A stretch of 64,000 nt of DNA, taken from contig BTPG01000004.1 of assembly GCA_036245525.1 (NCBI GenBank), forward strand, positions 216,801,857 through 216,865,856, written 5' to 3'. Of this stretch, positions 52,301 to 59,059 are shown piece by piece. A model generated the notes under the pieces. It ran no database searches. It was not told the origin of the DNA and worked only from the letters and a program-made list of their open reading frames with translations. Made by a program: the position numbers and the translations under genes. Source of the DNA: Semisulcospira habei (taxonomy: Eukaryota > Mollusca > Gastropoda > Semisulcospiridae). The number at the start of each line of letters is the position of its first letter. Positions within the stretch are counted from its first letter, which is position 1.

Positions 52301-53353
52301 ACGTGGCCGTTATCAAACAAAATATTGACCATCTCTCCATTACAACACGCACTGAATAAAGCATGCACGGTCATAGTTCAAACACGCAATACTGGACTAG
52401 GGTCGACTTTGTTTATAACAAGTTCAGACGTGTCAAAATTCCGGATATCAGAATGCTTTTGCCGCCAGAAATCCCAGGCATACTGGTTTTTTTTTTTTTT
52501 TAATCTAGTAAACGACTCCGCTTATAACGAACTTCTGATATCACAAGTTGTATTAACACCTTTGACTGCCATGAAAAGTGATATGTAAACAAGCACATGG
52601 GCTTCAGAATTTGGTTTAATTTTATGCCGTCAAAGCCATTTAATCAGTACTCAATAAATATGACTTTAAAAAATAAAATAAAAAATATTTAAAAAATAAA
52701 AACACACGCAAATGAAACCAACCGCAAGAGTTATTTATTTATTTATTTGGGTTTAACGCCGAGTAGCCAACTAAGGCCATCTCACGCCGGCCAACTGCAA
52801 GAGACATATATCCTCATGACCCCCCCCTCCCCCCCCCCCCAGCAGTCGCGGGGGGGCTCATGAGGATCTAAGCCTCTTGCTGACATCACTCTAAATCCAC
52901 GTTCCCGGGACGGCTGTGGCCCTGTAGGGCGTTGAATTAACTCATTCTACCCCAGACACACCACAGCAAGATAAATATCGACCATGATAGTTCAAGGGTG
53001 ATGCCAGAATAGCTTGGCGCCTATGGGCGCCAAGCTATTCTAGCATCACCCTTGAACTATCATCGTCGATCTGTGTCCTGCACTGCAACGCAGTCATCAG
53101 AGGACGACTTCAAAATTTGGGGATTTCGGTCTTGGGGTAGAATGAGTTAGAGGCGAAACGCAGTCTGCGTCACGTGACAGTAATGAGGTTTATCTCGCGT
53201 CGATTGTCCCGACCGCGAAAGAGATAAAGGTAACACAAGCTATTCAAGCTATTCAGACACCACCCTAAAGCTAGCAAGGTCGATCCATATCTGAACGTAC
53301 ACAGATGTAAGACTGAGCAAAGCGCTGGAACGTACCTTAGCCAGGATTTTCAT
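34202..53353 (-). CDS. Glycosyltransferase family 92 (DUF23) type II membrane protein
   Basis: Coding exons join in phase: 53353-53336 (probable start), 42092-41967, 41121-40657, 39479-39302, 38095-37902, 37735-37530 and 34373-34202, giving 452 residues. A short basic cytosolic tail precedes one membrane anchor (LTAALVAIGLFLFALIVLF, about residues 24-42); the rest is lumenal. GT92 hallmarks follow: NIIITAFDSSGADFLQCCVL-type stem, MEWFEVQRLLGVDHIQIMDL, the putative metal-binding DMD at about 305-307 (VMGVDMDEILMP), GFFFWTQFFVYDWG, and a C-terminal HHYRVCP. GT92 enzymes are Golgi glycosyltransferases; a nematode member is a galactosyltransferase on N-glycan fucose. The donor and acceptor here are not known. 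The length is typical. Only the first exon is uncertain. Confidence 0.9.
34505..34590. repeat. Short TTAA-bounded hairpin unit
   Basis: TTAACCCAATTAATCCC at the left and TATATGGGTTAA at the right, with an inner hairpin GCGTCCC-AAAAAT-GGGACGC. It shares its right TTAA with the next unit. Confidence 0.7.
34587..34764. repeat. Hairpin MITE, family A, TTAA both ends
   Basis: The core arms GATCGACCATGTTAATTCAA and complement are separated by a tip GGCGCGGCC..GGCGCC. It ends GACAAAATGGGTTAA. Confidence 0.8.
34765..35002. repeat. 69-bp direct repeat
   Basis: CCAATCCCGGTACCAT to GGCTTTAGCCA occurs twice in tandem (34768-34835 and about 34829-34890). Confidence 0.6.
35003..35176. repeat. Hairpin MITE, family A
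   Basis: The core is TCGACCATGACAGTTCACGG with its complement, closing on GGCGCCTAAAGGCGCC. The right end is GGATGTAATGAGTTAA. Confidence 0.8.
35177..35703. other. Downstream intronic sequence of GT92, no exon seen
   Basis: AT-rich, with an (ATAA)n run at 35634-35660. Confidence 0.35.
35704..35783. repeat. Hairpin MITE, family D, TTAA both ends
   Basis: An 80-bp palindrome starting TTAACTCATTCGAGACG and ending with its complement. The arms differ from each other at only a few bases. Confidence 0.88.
35784..36335. other. GT92 intron 6, no exon seen
   Basis: Unique sequence. A short frame at 35967-36245 shows no domain. Confidence 0.35.
36336..36395 (+). repeat. SINE/LINE 3' end, GGCGTTAAAC type
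   Basis: TTGAGATGGCCTTAGTTGCT, then AGGCGTTAAACCCAAATAAC and (TAACTGAC)n. Confidence 0.6.
36410..37375 (-). mobile_element. 3' fragment of an RNase H-bearing LINE (I/Ingi-like)
   Basis: 5'-truncated insertion with (ATG)n on both sides (36402-36428 and 37374-37396) and an (AAG)n-like 3' end. Only the RNase H and C-terminal part is present. Confidence 0.75.
36455..37372 (-). pseudogene. LINE RNase H domain and C-terminus, 5'-truncated
   Basis: The frame is open from the truncation point. RNase H residues are visible: YTDGSA (first Asp), YRAEVEALV (Glu), FLTDAMSVLEA (second Asp) and WIPSHCGIYGNEEADRMAK (His and last Asp). It is followed by a Cys-His cluster CPCGEAEQTTEHILQDC, typical of the C-terminus of I-like LINEs. 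It is not a host RNase H: it lacks introns, an ATG and neighbours. Confidence 0.8.
37421..37602. repeat. 91-bp tandem duplication over the GT92 exon 6 donor
   Basis: 37421-37511 and 37512-37602 differ at only a few bases (CGAATGAG/CGTATGAG, TTGGAAG/TTTGAAG). Each copy carries the exon 3' end and a GTAAGTAG donor. Confidence 0.9.
37530..37735 (-). CDS. GT92 exon 6
   Basis: The acceptor is CCATTTTTCAG and the donor GTAAGTAG. It encodes LHPDAAGFFFWTQFFVYDWG to RTHDFKARSPYK and ends in phase 2. Its 3' part and donor are duplicated just downstream (37421-37511). Confidence 0.9.
37902..38095 (-). CDS. GT92 exon 5 (DxD-like motif)
   Basis: The acceptor is TCTCTCCACAG and the donor GTAAGTC. It encodes GRPYNRGLDQPHWVPQQ, then YVMGVDMDEILMPAKTHDL. 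DMD is the likely divalent-metal and nucleotide-sugar site. Confidence 0.92.
38146..38236. repeat. (AC)n-(AG)n microsatellite
   Basis: A long AC run to 38214 followed by an AG run. It lies in GT92 intron 4. Confidence 0.97.
38254..38295. repeat. Half of a family C palindromic repeat
   Basis: CAATGCGCAAAAGGCCATCG then GGCCGCAGTTGGCC; only one arm. Confidence 0.6.
38380..38512 (-). repeat. tRNA-derived SINE head (tRNA-like)
   Basis: An A-box-like GGTGGCTCAGTGGTAGAACG (38503-38484) and B box GGGTTCGAACCC (38458-38447). The anticodon arm does not fold well and an A-rich text follows, so this is a SINE or tRNA pseudogene and not a tRNA gene. Confidence 0.6.
38857..39053. repeat. Hairpin MITE, family A
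   Basis: TTAACCCATTCAGCCCCGG at the left; GGTTAAATGGGTTAT at the right. The core arms ATCGACCATGATAATTCAAG and complement have a short TTGGCCTAGC tip. Confidence 0.85.
39185..39265. repeat. Hairpin MITE, family D
   Basis: TTAACACATTCGAGACGTAC with mirrored arms closing on CGCGGCTTTCAGCCGCG. The arm bases that differ from the 60645 copy (GTAC, ATTCGG) are changed on both sides. Confidence 0.85.
39302..39479 (-). CDS. GT92 exon 4
   Basis: The acceptor is GACCATCAG and the donor GTAGTG. It encodes AAFGDRLDPNKLMEWFEVQR to NPLPYELP and ends in phase 1. Confidence 0.92.
39846..39971. repeat. Palindromic repeat, family C
   Basis: The outer arms CAGTGCGCGGCAAAGGCCAT and complement are followed inward by GGCCGACGTCG. 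A second inner hairpin GGCCCGCGCAC..GTGCGCGGGCC has the loop AGCC. No TTAA ends. Confidence 0.8.
40105..40310. repeat. Hairpin MITE, family B (decayed)
   Basis: The core 40123-40195 has diverged arms (GATATATTTAGATCCGCATG, CATGAGGATCTATACTTG). The flank TTTGTATCCATGTTCC is typical of the family. Confidence 0.7.
40431..40635. repeat. Hairpin MITE, family B
   Basis: Left end CTAACCCCTTCCCTGAC, right end CGGCAGCGAAGGGGTTAA. The core 40531-40598 has the loop CCTCCGCAGTCGCGGAGG. It abuts GT92 exon 3 (21 bp from the donor). Confidence 0.85.
40657..41121 (-). CDS. GT92 exon 3
   Basis: The acceptor is TACGTTTCAG and the donor GTACCT. A 155-codon phase-0 exon starting DGQFYDWKPMSHRPSKDK and ending NSLALCGK. 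It contains several Cys likely to form lumenal disulphides. Confidence 0.92.
41297..41526. repeat. Hairpin MITE, family B
   Basis: TTAACCCCTTGACTGCC at the left; GGAAAGGGGTTCATTAA at the right. The core 41339-41407 has near-perfect arms and the loop CCCCCGCGACTGCGGGGG. Confidence 0.85.
41640..41715 (-). repeat. SINE/LINE 3' end, GGCGTTAAAC type (reverse)
   Basis: AGTTAGTTAGTCATTTAG, then AGCGCCGAGCAGGC and TTGGCCATCTCACGG. Confidence 0.55.
41967..42092 (-). CDS. GT92 exon 2 (membrane anchor)
   Basis: The acceptor is TTTTTCTGTTCAG and the donor GTAAGT. It encodes ITLTRTKVPRFLLTRWR, then a 19-residue hydrophobic anchor and FEGSAFS. Both ends are phase 0. Confidence 0.85.
42121..42300 (-). repeat. 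Non-LTR 3' end (ATTGT tail, reverse)
   Basis: (AATAC)n, then TACTTTATTAATCCCTCATG and GGGGAAATCCAC. Reverse of the repeat at 8040-8200. Confidence 0.6.
42302..42836. repeat. Family A MITE with its left half tandemly amplified
   Basis: CAGCCCTGACGCACTACAGC recurs at 42311, 42472 and 42635 (period about 162). The first two copies stop after CAAGGGTAGTGCCA and run into AAGTACT-rich text. Only the third continues into a full palindrome (42668-42757) and the right end GGGCTGAATGAGTAA. Confidence 0.8.
42908..43384 (+). mobile_element. tRNA-derived SINE with (ATT)n tail
   Basis: The tRNA-like head has A box GTGGCGCAGTGGTTAAGG (42919-42936) and B box GGTTCGAAA (42964-42972). A body of about 300 bp follows. 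The 3' end is GCGCTTTGAGTCGATTTGCC, then AAAGCGCCTATATAATA, and an (ATT)n tract at 43300-43384. Pol III transcription and LINE-supplied machinery are expected for the class. Confidence 0.8.
43582..44560 (-). pseudogene. LINE-B RT C-terminus and zinc finger, broken
   Basis: Reads AQHFGLEVSLKKSEVLHQPA, FTYLGCIITSDAKLDKELDN and AFGRLFKRV, then a TGA where Trp is expected. The same frame continues as VYRAVILTTLLCGSEYW, QLRWAGHVSRMEDHRLPK and KKRYKDGLKKSL. A last shift near 43715 leads to FPCIHCGGTCLSRIGLRSHE then HAC, a C2H2-type finger at the very C-terminus. Confidence 0.8.
44451..45701 (-). CDS. LINE-B reverse transcriptase
   Basis: RT motifs in order: IHQLKSGKAAGTDGIPPEIW, LYKNKGEKSACSNYRGITLL, PEGQCGFRANRSITDMVFVL, FVDLTKAFDTVSRQGMWQIL, NGVKQGCVLAPTIFTIFFSM and the catalytic LFADDAALV. 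The frame leaves homology inside a (GA)n run (RERES) near 44515, where the next frame continues with LHRERERALQCITS. That microsatellite has evidently changed length. Confidence 0.88.
   Translation of the reverse strand: MKKSAFRLICSSLQRKLRELQNEWWFRLTQRTQLCADNGDYRGFYEALKAVYGPRHLVQSPLRSADGQALLTDSTSILNRWSEYFQDLVSAERTVQEAVVFQIPHLPVKVELDEPPTTEETLKAIHQLKSGKAAGTDGIPPEIWKHGGPALHNKLHDLFLCCWEKGALLKDLRDAIIITLYKNKGEKSACSNYRGITLLSIAGKILAKLLLNRLVPAIAEDHLPEGQCGFRANRSITDMVFVLRQLQEKCREQNKGLYITFVDLTKAFDTVSRQGMWQILERLGCPPKFLNMIVQLHEDQQGQVRLNSDLSQKPFPILNGVKQGCVLAPTIFTIFFSMMLKQATVYLDDDDAVYIRYRLDGSLFNLRRLQAHTKTLDRLIRELLFADDAALVAQRERESLAVHHVLLRRCCPALWT
45649..46710 (-). CDS. LINE-B AP endonuclease
   Basis: Resembles the craniofacial-development-protein-2-like endonucleases of RTE-type LINEs. 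Motifs: NIDIAALSKVRLPDEGSLQE, GVGFMVK, VIILGDFNARVGQDSEAW, LFDYVLVR and TDHRLVRCKLRLRL. In relatives the second motif reads SE(T/V)R; here Lys replaces the metal-binding Glu, which should abolish cleavage. After NAEIQELLEKKKK an A-run takes the reading into a non-homologous tail, while RT continues in another frame. Confidence 0.82.
   Translation of the reverse strand: MRRLNIDIAALSKVRLPDEGSLQELGAGYTLYCSGRPASERRLSGVGFMVKISIATKLENLPTGHSDRMSMRLPLRHQQYVTLLSVYSPTLLAEPAEKDKFYTDLRSLLQSTPADDKVIILGDFNARVGQDSEAWKGVLGKHGVGNCNDNGRLLLEFCAEQQLVITNTTFQQKDSRKTTWMHPRSKHWHLFDYVLVRQRDRSDVLHTRVIPSAECHTDHRLVRCKLRLRLKLKPKKGGSSKRKLDVASLQRDDVKAAFHTDLQRMLKDTADPADSSPETLWEQLKTAIAKSSAEVLGFARKRNKDWFDENNAEIQELLEKKKKSRPSGPPSPTFLPCEEVCLPPHLQQSPAQT
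48117..48489. other. GT92 intron 1; GC-richer segment
   Basis: Holds two YY1-like motifs: CCGCCATCTT (48241-48250) and AAGATGGCCGCC (48447-48458). No exon was recognised, and whether this is a promoter is unknown. Confidence 0.25.
48490..48612. repeat. Hairpin MITE, family E, with internal duplication
   Basis: The arms TATTGTCGCGATGATTCTTG and mirrored AATTATCGCGACAA are separated by two copies of GCAGGAGACCAACCCTAACC. The right end is GACAGCCAAAGGGTT. Confidence 0.7.
48754..48865. repeat. Palindromic repeat, family C
   Basis: ACCCAATGCGCAAAAGGCCA and its complement as outer arms, with the inner hairpin GGCCCGCGCACGGGC.. as in the 39846 copy. Confidence 0.85.
48866..50103. other. GT92 intron 1, no gene seen
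   Basis: C-runs at 49173-49188 and 49650-49662, otherwise unique AT-rich sequence. A donor-like GAGAAG/GTGAGC at 50041 follows an open stretch (GELPSVAKEK), but there is no start codon or acceptor. Confidence 0.35.
50104..50307. repeat. Hairpin MITE, family A, TTAA both ends
   Basis: TTAACCCATTCAGCCCTGAC at the left and AGGGCTGAATGAGTTAA at the right. The left arm is shortened (GGTCGACCATATTCAAGGG), so the palindrome is imperfect. Confidence 0.85.
50453..50489. repeat. Minimal 37-bp family E remnant
   Basis: TTAACCTTTTGGCTGTTGG then TAACGGCTAAAGGGTTAA. It keeps both TTAA ends with almost nothing between. Confidence 0.6.
50640..50705. repeat. Hairpin MITE core, family B (variant)
   Basis: AGAGGCGGCACAGATTCTCA then CATGAGC, mirrored by GCTCGTGAGAATTTATGCCT. 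Arms diverged. Confidence 0.65.
50706..51299. other. GT92 intron 1, no gene seen
   Basis: Unique AT-rich sequence. Confidence 0.35.
51300..51381. repeat. Family E remnant
   Basis: CCTGCAGGACGTCAGG to GCGCTATCGACAACCAAAGG then ATTAA; one arm remains. Confidence 0.5.
51425..51775. repeat. Tetranucleotide repeat field, (ATTC)n / (TTGA)n
   Basis: ATTC/TTCG units, then TTGATTGA units, then ATTC again up to 51765. Confidence 0.9.
51776..51990. other. G-rich and direct-repeat segment
   Basis: A G-run near 51862-51873. AAAGAACTCAAGAAGCTTG recurs as AAAGAACTTAAGAAGCTTG about 38 bp later. Confidence 0.5.
51991..52213. repeat. Hairpin MITE, family A
   Basis: TTAACCCTTTTCATCCTGAT at the left, TTAATGGGCTAA at the right. 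The core arms GAAGGGTGGTGCCAGAATAG and complement have the tip GGCGCATCAGGTGCC. Confidence 0.8.
52214..52744. other. GT92 intron 1, no gene seen
   Basis: A short (AC)n at 52221-52239, a T-run at 52487-52500, and AT-rich sequence. Confidence 0.35.
52745..52792 (-). repeat. SINE/LINE 3' end, GGCGTTAAAC type (reverse)
   Basis: TTATTTGGGTTTAACGCCGA then CTAAGGCCATCTCACGCCG. Confidence 0.6.
52793..52940. repeat. Family B MITE, left end replaced by SINE tail
   Basis: The core 52801-52885 has a C-run loop. The right end GTAGGGCGTTGAATTAA gives its TTAA to the next unit. Confidence 0.75.
52937..53150. repeat. Hairpin MITE, family A
   Basis: TTAACTCATTCTACCCCAG at the left, GGGGTAGAATGAGTTAG at the right. 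The core arms ATCGACCATGATAGTTCAAG and complement close on GGCGCCTATGGGCGCC. Terminal repeats match over 16 bases. Confidence 0.88.
53336..53353 (-). CDS. GT92 probable first coding exon (MKILAK)
   Basis: ATGAAAATCCTGGCTAAG followed by donor GTACGT. It ends in phase 0, as exon 2 requires, and would give MKILAK before ITLTRTK. The intron would be 11.2 kb. Support is only the start codon, donor and phase. Confidence 0.45.
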
Positions 53354-53539
53354 GTTTCTGCGTCAGGCGCAAGTCGTCTGCAAGTCCCACCCGTTCATCT
53401 GCAATGAGACTTCAGTGTACCGATACGGCGTGATCTAGCATGGTTGCCGGATCGATCGCCGGGGACTCATGCTCAAAATCACGGCGATTTGACTGAAATG
53501 TGACGCAGTCTTGTTCTAGTCAAGAGAGAGAAACTTGAA

Positions 53540-53619
53540 ACTGAAACTTTATTTTATTTCTCAACGGATGAAGTAATTAGCACATGTGCCATTTTTCATA
53601 CTTGCCGTTGCTACTCTAG

Positions 53620-53620
<1 letters not shown>
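53540..53620 (-). repeat. LINE/SINE 3' end with (CATTT)n-type tail (reverse)
   Basis: GAAACTTTATTTTATTTCTC then GAAGTAATTAGCACATGTGC and CATACTTGCCGTTGCTACT. The forward copy is at 60100-60212. Confidence 0.65.
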
Positions 53621-53623
<3 letters not shown>

Positions 53624-53700
<77 letters not shown>

Positions 53701-53780
53701 GATCATGATCATGATCATGATCATGATGATCATGATGAAACGTTTTTATTCTGGATAAAGTTTTAGAGAGAGAGAGAGAG
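53624..53780. repeat. (AG)n with (ATGATC)n segment
   Basis: AG run 53624-53697, ATGATC repeats to 53735, and a second AG run at 53765-53782. Confidence 0.95.
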
Positions 53781-53818
53781 AGGAGTATTCGTTCCCATGT
53801 CAAACACCAGGACTCCTT

Positions 53819-53877
53819 CCCCAATGCGCAAAAGGCCATCGGGCCTACGTCGGCGCGATGGCCTAATGCGCATTGGG
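53819..53877. repeat. Palindromic repeat, family C (short)
   Basis: CCCAATGCGCAAAAGGCCAT mirrored by ATGGCCTAATGCGCATTGGG, without the inner hairpin. Confidence 0.75.
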
Positions 53878-54081
53878 CCGTCTCCTTCAGAGTAGAGTGG
53901 TTGACCTTCTACAGAGAGTTTAAAGCGAGGGAGTGAAAGATTAACAGTTCGCTTGCTAAATGTTTTACAACAATGTTGTGTTACAACAATGCTGGGCACA
54001 AAATGGCCGCTAACTTAAATTGCCATGTCGACAAAAAATCCAGACCAAAAAGGTGACTGCCAAGCGTGTAAAATGCAGAGT

Positions 54082-54302
54082 AGAACCCAACCGAGAAAGA
54101 AACACGCTTAGAAAAAACAGCTACAACAAAATGTATCAATATTCAAAATGGACAAACAAAAAAGTACAGAATTCATTGGTACTTTCCTTCTTCACTGATA
54201 AGTAGCATCTGAATTCAATACTTGTTTGGTCTGTTTTGAAAATATTAATAAATTGTATTGTAATTGTCTTTTCTGAGCGTGTTTCTTTCTCCGTCGGGTT
54301 CT
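54082..54302. repeat. Palindromic MITE, family F
   Basis: About 55-bp terminal inverted repeats, starting AGAACCCAACCGAGAAAG and containing AAACACGCTTAGAAAA and ACAACAAAATGTAT. The ends are the complement GGAGAAAGAAACACG. About 110 bp in between. No TTAA ends. Confidence 0.7.
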
Positions 54303-54526
54303 TCTCTGTATGTCGTAAAATGAAAGACTTTTCTGCTCTTCTTCCGCTTTGTGCGCAGAAGAGTCTCTTCAGTGACGCTCAAAAGGCAGTGGACAACCTG
54401 TGTAATGTGTGCCTGCTGACACAGATTGTGCCCTGGAGCGGATCGCTTCGATTTCGCATTAAAGGTTGATGTTCTTTCGCAGTCGCATTTAGCCGACGAT
54501 TGCAATGCAGATCAGTCTGCAGCGTG

Positions 54527-54720
54527 CGTAACCTATTCAACCCTGACACATTTACAGCAAAATATGTTTGTTTTGTCCATTACAGTTTAAGTGTGATGCC
54601 CAAATAGCTTGGCGCCTAGAGGCGCCAAGCTATTTCGGCACCACACTTAAACTATAATGGACAGTCTGACTTCGTAGCTGTAATGTATTTTTTAAAGAAT
54701 CTGAGACTTTCAGCCATTTG
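54527..54720. repeat. Hairpin MITE, family A (decayed flanks)
   Basis: Left end GTAACCTATTCAACCCTGAC. The core 54575-54664 has arms GTCCATTACAGTTTAAGTGT / ACACTTAAACTATAATGGAC, closing on GGCGCCTAGAGGCGCC. Confidence 0.8.
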
Positions 54721-55020
54721 TTTTTCTTTCAGTACGTCACAAATGATACATTACCGGATATGACGTTTTTGTTTCATAGTAAATACAAAGGTTTATTCTT
54801 CTGGCCTGATGACTGCTTCCACGGGCCACCTTCGTGTTGCTGTTCATTTTGAAAGACATAATCTGACTTTTTCAGGCAATTTCTATCTTTGATTTGCATT
54901 CCGCTTTGGGCGAACAGAACATGATTTAACCCCATAGTCCCTGACAATGGACGCAGATTACTGAAATCTTGGTTCATCTTAACGCCCAAGAGCCTCACCC
55001 GTCAAACGGACATGGGTACA
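54721..55020. other. No gene seen
   Basis: Unique sequence between hairpin repeats. Confidence 0.3.
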
Positions 55021-55110
55021 AAGTGGTGTCAGCAAGAGGCACAGATCCTCATGGGACCAAGCAACTGCGGGGGCTCATGATGATCTATACCTCTTGCAGC
55101 TGGGTGGTGT
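55021..55110. repeat. Hairpin MITE core, family B (decayed)
   Basis: GCAAGAGGCACAGATCCTCA mirrored by TGATGATCTATACCTCTTGC; mismatches at the centre. Confidence 0.65.
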
Positions 55111-55289
55111 TCCGGTTTTCTCGACAGACAGACCCACTCGGGGAGTACGACAAGTACGCTTCTATTCAAACGAGATGCTGAGCTTACGATGCTAGAATGG
55201 GCCTATTTGGGGAGTGCACCAGCAGACGGTAGGGGAAGTGAAATGCTAGTTACAATTAATAGAGGTCCTGCCACTTCAACACGAAGAAA

Positions 55290-55458
55290 ACAAAAATCCC
55301 AACGCGTAAAATGCGAAGAAAATCCCAAAGCGTAAAATGCGAAGAAAATCCCAAAGTGTAAAATGCAAAGAAAATCCCAAAGTGTAAAATGCGAAGAAAA
55401 TCCCAGAGTGTAAAATGCGAAGAAAATCCCAAAGTGTAAAGTGCGAAGAAATCCCAAT
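55290..55458. repeat. 26-bp minisatellite, about 6.5 copies
   Basis: The unit AAAATCCCAAAGTGTAAAAT then GCGAAG. Its reverse reading gives an artefactual repeat protein (HFTLWDF). Confidence 0.92.
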
Positions 55459-55465
55459 AAAGAAA

Positions 55466-55502
55466 GAAACACGCTTCAGCGTGTTTCTTTCTTTGTTGAG
55501 AT
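55466..55502. repeat. Mini palindrome, family F tip
   Basis: AAAGAAACACGCTTC and AGCGTGTTTCTTTCTTTG fold on each other with almost no loop. Matches the ends of the 54082 element. Confidence 0.65.
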
Positions 55503-56570
55503 TTTCTTTTCATTTTGCGATTTTGGCAGCCATCTTTTGGGTCTGTTTTGAAAGCAATCAGTAACTATTTGCCGCAGAGAGCTGCTGTCGGTTTAATTTT
55601 TGTGCAGAATTCATAGATATGTGGTCAACACTTCACTCTCAACTCAGCAACGCACATTCTGATTTTCTCTAAAAAAAATCATTTTTGTAGAGAAAATCAG
55701 ATTTTCTCTACAAAATCATTTTTGTATTTGCACCTTTGAACCTTTTTGTAAGGGATACAGCGCAGTATAAGAGTGATTTATTATTATTATATCACATGTG
55801 ATACACAGGCTAATTCAATTTTTAACCCCAGTACACACACTCCGAACACGAAAGAAATGTTCACTCTAGTTTAGCTATACACTTTCAGATTTCTCATTGT
55901 TTATTGCACACACGAAAACTCCAATGAAACATACACTCCAAGAATGCACATACTTCTGACGACCTCCGTGTGGTCATTCACCATGCGAGGCAATCAGCAC
56001 TGAGTCACGTGACACAAATGGCCAGGGAATAACAATTTCCACCTGTACTGAATCACCTGCGAAAGGTGCGCAGTTTGTATTCCATGCGTGGCTAAGAGTG
56101 TTTTTTTGCGCAGCCACGTGATATAAATGCCATTGAATAACAGTTTCGACTTCTTTTAGATCACTTCCTGAGTGCTAGCAGCACTTTTGCATAGTCATGT
56201 GCATAGTCTATATTAATATTGAGCAAAAGGTGTAAATTCTCACGATTTCCATCCTTTACCGCTGGCAACGCTAGACGACACTTCCGCAGCTATTGATGCG
56301 TGGCGCCGTGGATAAGTTAACATACCCTTCTTTAAACAGCGCGACTATGTCCAAATCTAATTTCATTTTTACATAAATCACAGCTCAGAGCGTTCTGTCC
56401 CGCAATATTTGCACACGCGCTGTTATTTACTGCTTTCTGTCCCGCAATAAACAGTACTCCCAGAGTTAAATCGCGGTGGAAATGTGCGGTGCTATACCCG
56501 ATGATAGTCGCTGATTTGAACAATTGACAAAGGTCAAACAACCAGACGCTCAAAGTCAGCTCTCTCCGCC
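55503..56570. other. No gene seen
   Basis: Holds a short tandem of GATTTTCTCTACAAAA near 55665-55722 and an (TTA)n run near 55782. Otherwise unique. Confidence 0.3.
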
Positions 56571-56571
56571 A

Positions 56572-56612
56572 GGTAAGAGGCGCAGATTCTCATGTGCCCC
56601 TGCAGCCGCGTG
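56572..56612. repeat. Half of a family B hairpin
   Basis: AAGAGGCGCAGATTCTCATG then GCAGCCGCG; no second arm. Confidence 0.45.
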
Positions 56613-57107
56613 TGACACAAGCGTGGTATAACAACTTGTATACCACCCTTTGACATAACACTGTTTTCCGATTTCCATCCGAGACAAAGCGTTAACGGAC
56701 GGTGAGAATTTACACCTTTTGCTCAATATTAGTAGACTGGTCTCTTTTACCATATTAGTGGCAAACTATCTTATGGTTAAACTTTACAAATGAGTCACAA
56801 ACCGTCAAAATGATTATAATTTTACTAATTTCACCACATGCCATTTTGAAGCATGTATCATAGATAAATATATATGACTCTCAGTAGGAGGAGACGAGTT
56901 TGGTTTGAGTAGGGCATTCCTTATCTGTGTTTGCTTACAGAATTTCATACAGTTCTGTCGCGTCTAGGGCCAACTGCTACGAGATGAATCGACTGGTTTT
57001 ACGTTATATCCTGCATTTCGTATGTGACGCTGTGTAAGCAGACAATTAACCAGTTTAGTGCTAACTGACACAGACCGCCTGTGTTTCTGCAATCTTCGTT
57101 AATTCAA

Positions 57108-57790
<683 letters not shown>

Positions 57791-57806
57791 TGTAATTATA
57801 AGTAAA

Positions 57807-57951
<145 letters not shown>

Positions 57952-57980
57952 TCTCTTTTTAACTGTCCCAGGAACACGGA

Positions 57981-58052
57981 TTCAAAGGTCATGAGGATCT
58001 ATACCTCTTGCAGTTGGGTGGCGTTCACATTTTCTCGGCACTGAACGGGATA
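57981..58052. repeat. Right half of a family B MITE
   Basis: TCATGAGGATCTATACCTCT then TGCAGTTGGGTGGCG and CTCGGCACTGAACGGGATAA. The left half is cut off at the AT microsatellite. Confidence 0.65.
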
Positions 58053-58320
58053 AGAAAGAATTGTTTGGGAATGAAGGCAATCCCTTTCATATTCTGTTTT
58101 ATATTTTTTGTACGCTGGCCGTACTGATTAGCATGCTAACATGATTTGAAATTCATATTCTTTATTGTCTAAGATAGCGTACACTTTTTTTCGATTTCGA
58201 GCCTTCAGTACAACCAGTCAACTAACCCGCACCTACCAACTAACCAACCCACTACATACAACCACAATGTACTGTACTGTATGTCTGTTATATTATACTG
58301 AGGTCTATCTGCTGTTATGG
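58053..58320. other. No gene seen
   Basis: AT-rich unique sequence. Confidence 0.3.
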
Positions 58321-58527
58321 TTTAGCCCATCTTACCCCAAGACCTGAAGTTTGGAGGCGTCCCCTAACGACCATGTGCCAGTTGCAGGAGATGGATCAAC
58401 CATGATAATTCAAGGGTGGTGCCAGATTAGCTTGGCGCCTGATGGCACCAAGCTAATCTGGCACTACCCTTGGATTATCATGGTCGATCCATCACCTGCT
58501 TTAGGGGGTTTGGGCTAAATGAGTTAA
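58321..58527. repeat. Hairpin MITE, family A
   Basis: Left end TTTAGCCCATCTTACCCC, right end TTTGGGCTAAATGAGTTAA. The core is GATCAACCATGATAATTCAA and complement, with the tip GGCGCCTGATGGCACC. Confidence 0.82.
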
Positions 58528-58573
58528 TTATCTAATGCATAATTCTAGCAGAGAAAAGGGTGATGTGGTGCAA

Positions 58574-58574
58574 A

Positions 58575-58609
<35 letters not shown>

Positions 58610-58612
58610 ATA
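58574..58612. repeat. (AATA)n microsatellite
   Basis: About nine AATA units. Confidence 0.9.
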
Positions 58613-58848
58613 TGCCACTTTCTTAAAACAGAATATGACTCCTACAAAAAATGAAATCTGTTATCTATAAGCAACAGACTTTTGCATAGAATAGATTCAA
58701 ATACAATAAAATAAGATAAAATGTAGAATTCATTTGGCTGTGAGAGGGCATGGGATACTGAAAGAACTGCTTCCAAGCTGTGCTTGTTTAATGGCTGCAG
58801 CAGTTGGCCCTGGGATAGAAACGTGTACTAAATGGACTCTTTCAGCAT

Positions 58849-58881
<33 letters not shown>

Positions 58882-58934
58882 TAATGACTGGCATACTCAG
58901 AGTGGACTAACCAACTAATTGAGTCTCTCCACGA

Positions 58935-59034
58935 CAGGAGACTGATCGACCATGACCAAGATTGGTGCCAGAATAGCTTAGCCCCTACAGACGCCAAGCT
59001 ATTCGGGCGCAACCCTTGAACTATGGTCGAACCC
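58935..59034. repeat. Decayed family A hairpin
   Basis: CTGATCGACCATGACC, TGGTGCCAGAATAGCTTAG and GCCAAGCTATTCGGGCGCA; several mismatches. A C-run follows. Confidence 0.65.
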
Positions 59035-59059
59035 CCGACCCCCCCCCCCCCCCCCCCTC

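Noticed and set aside
55203..55513. Repeat protein with HFTLWDF units
   Set aside because: Reverse translation of the 26-bp minisatellite; no start context or domain.
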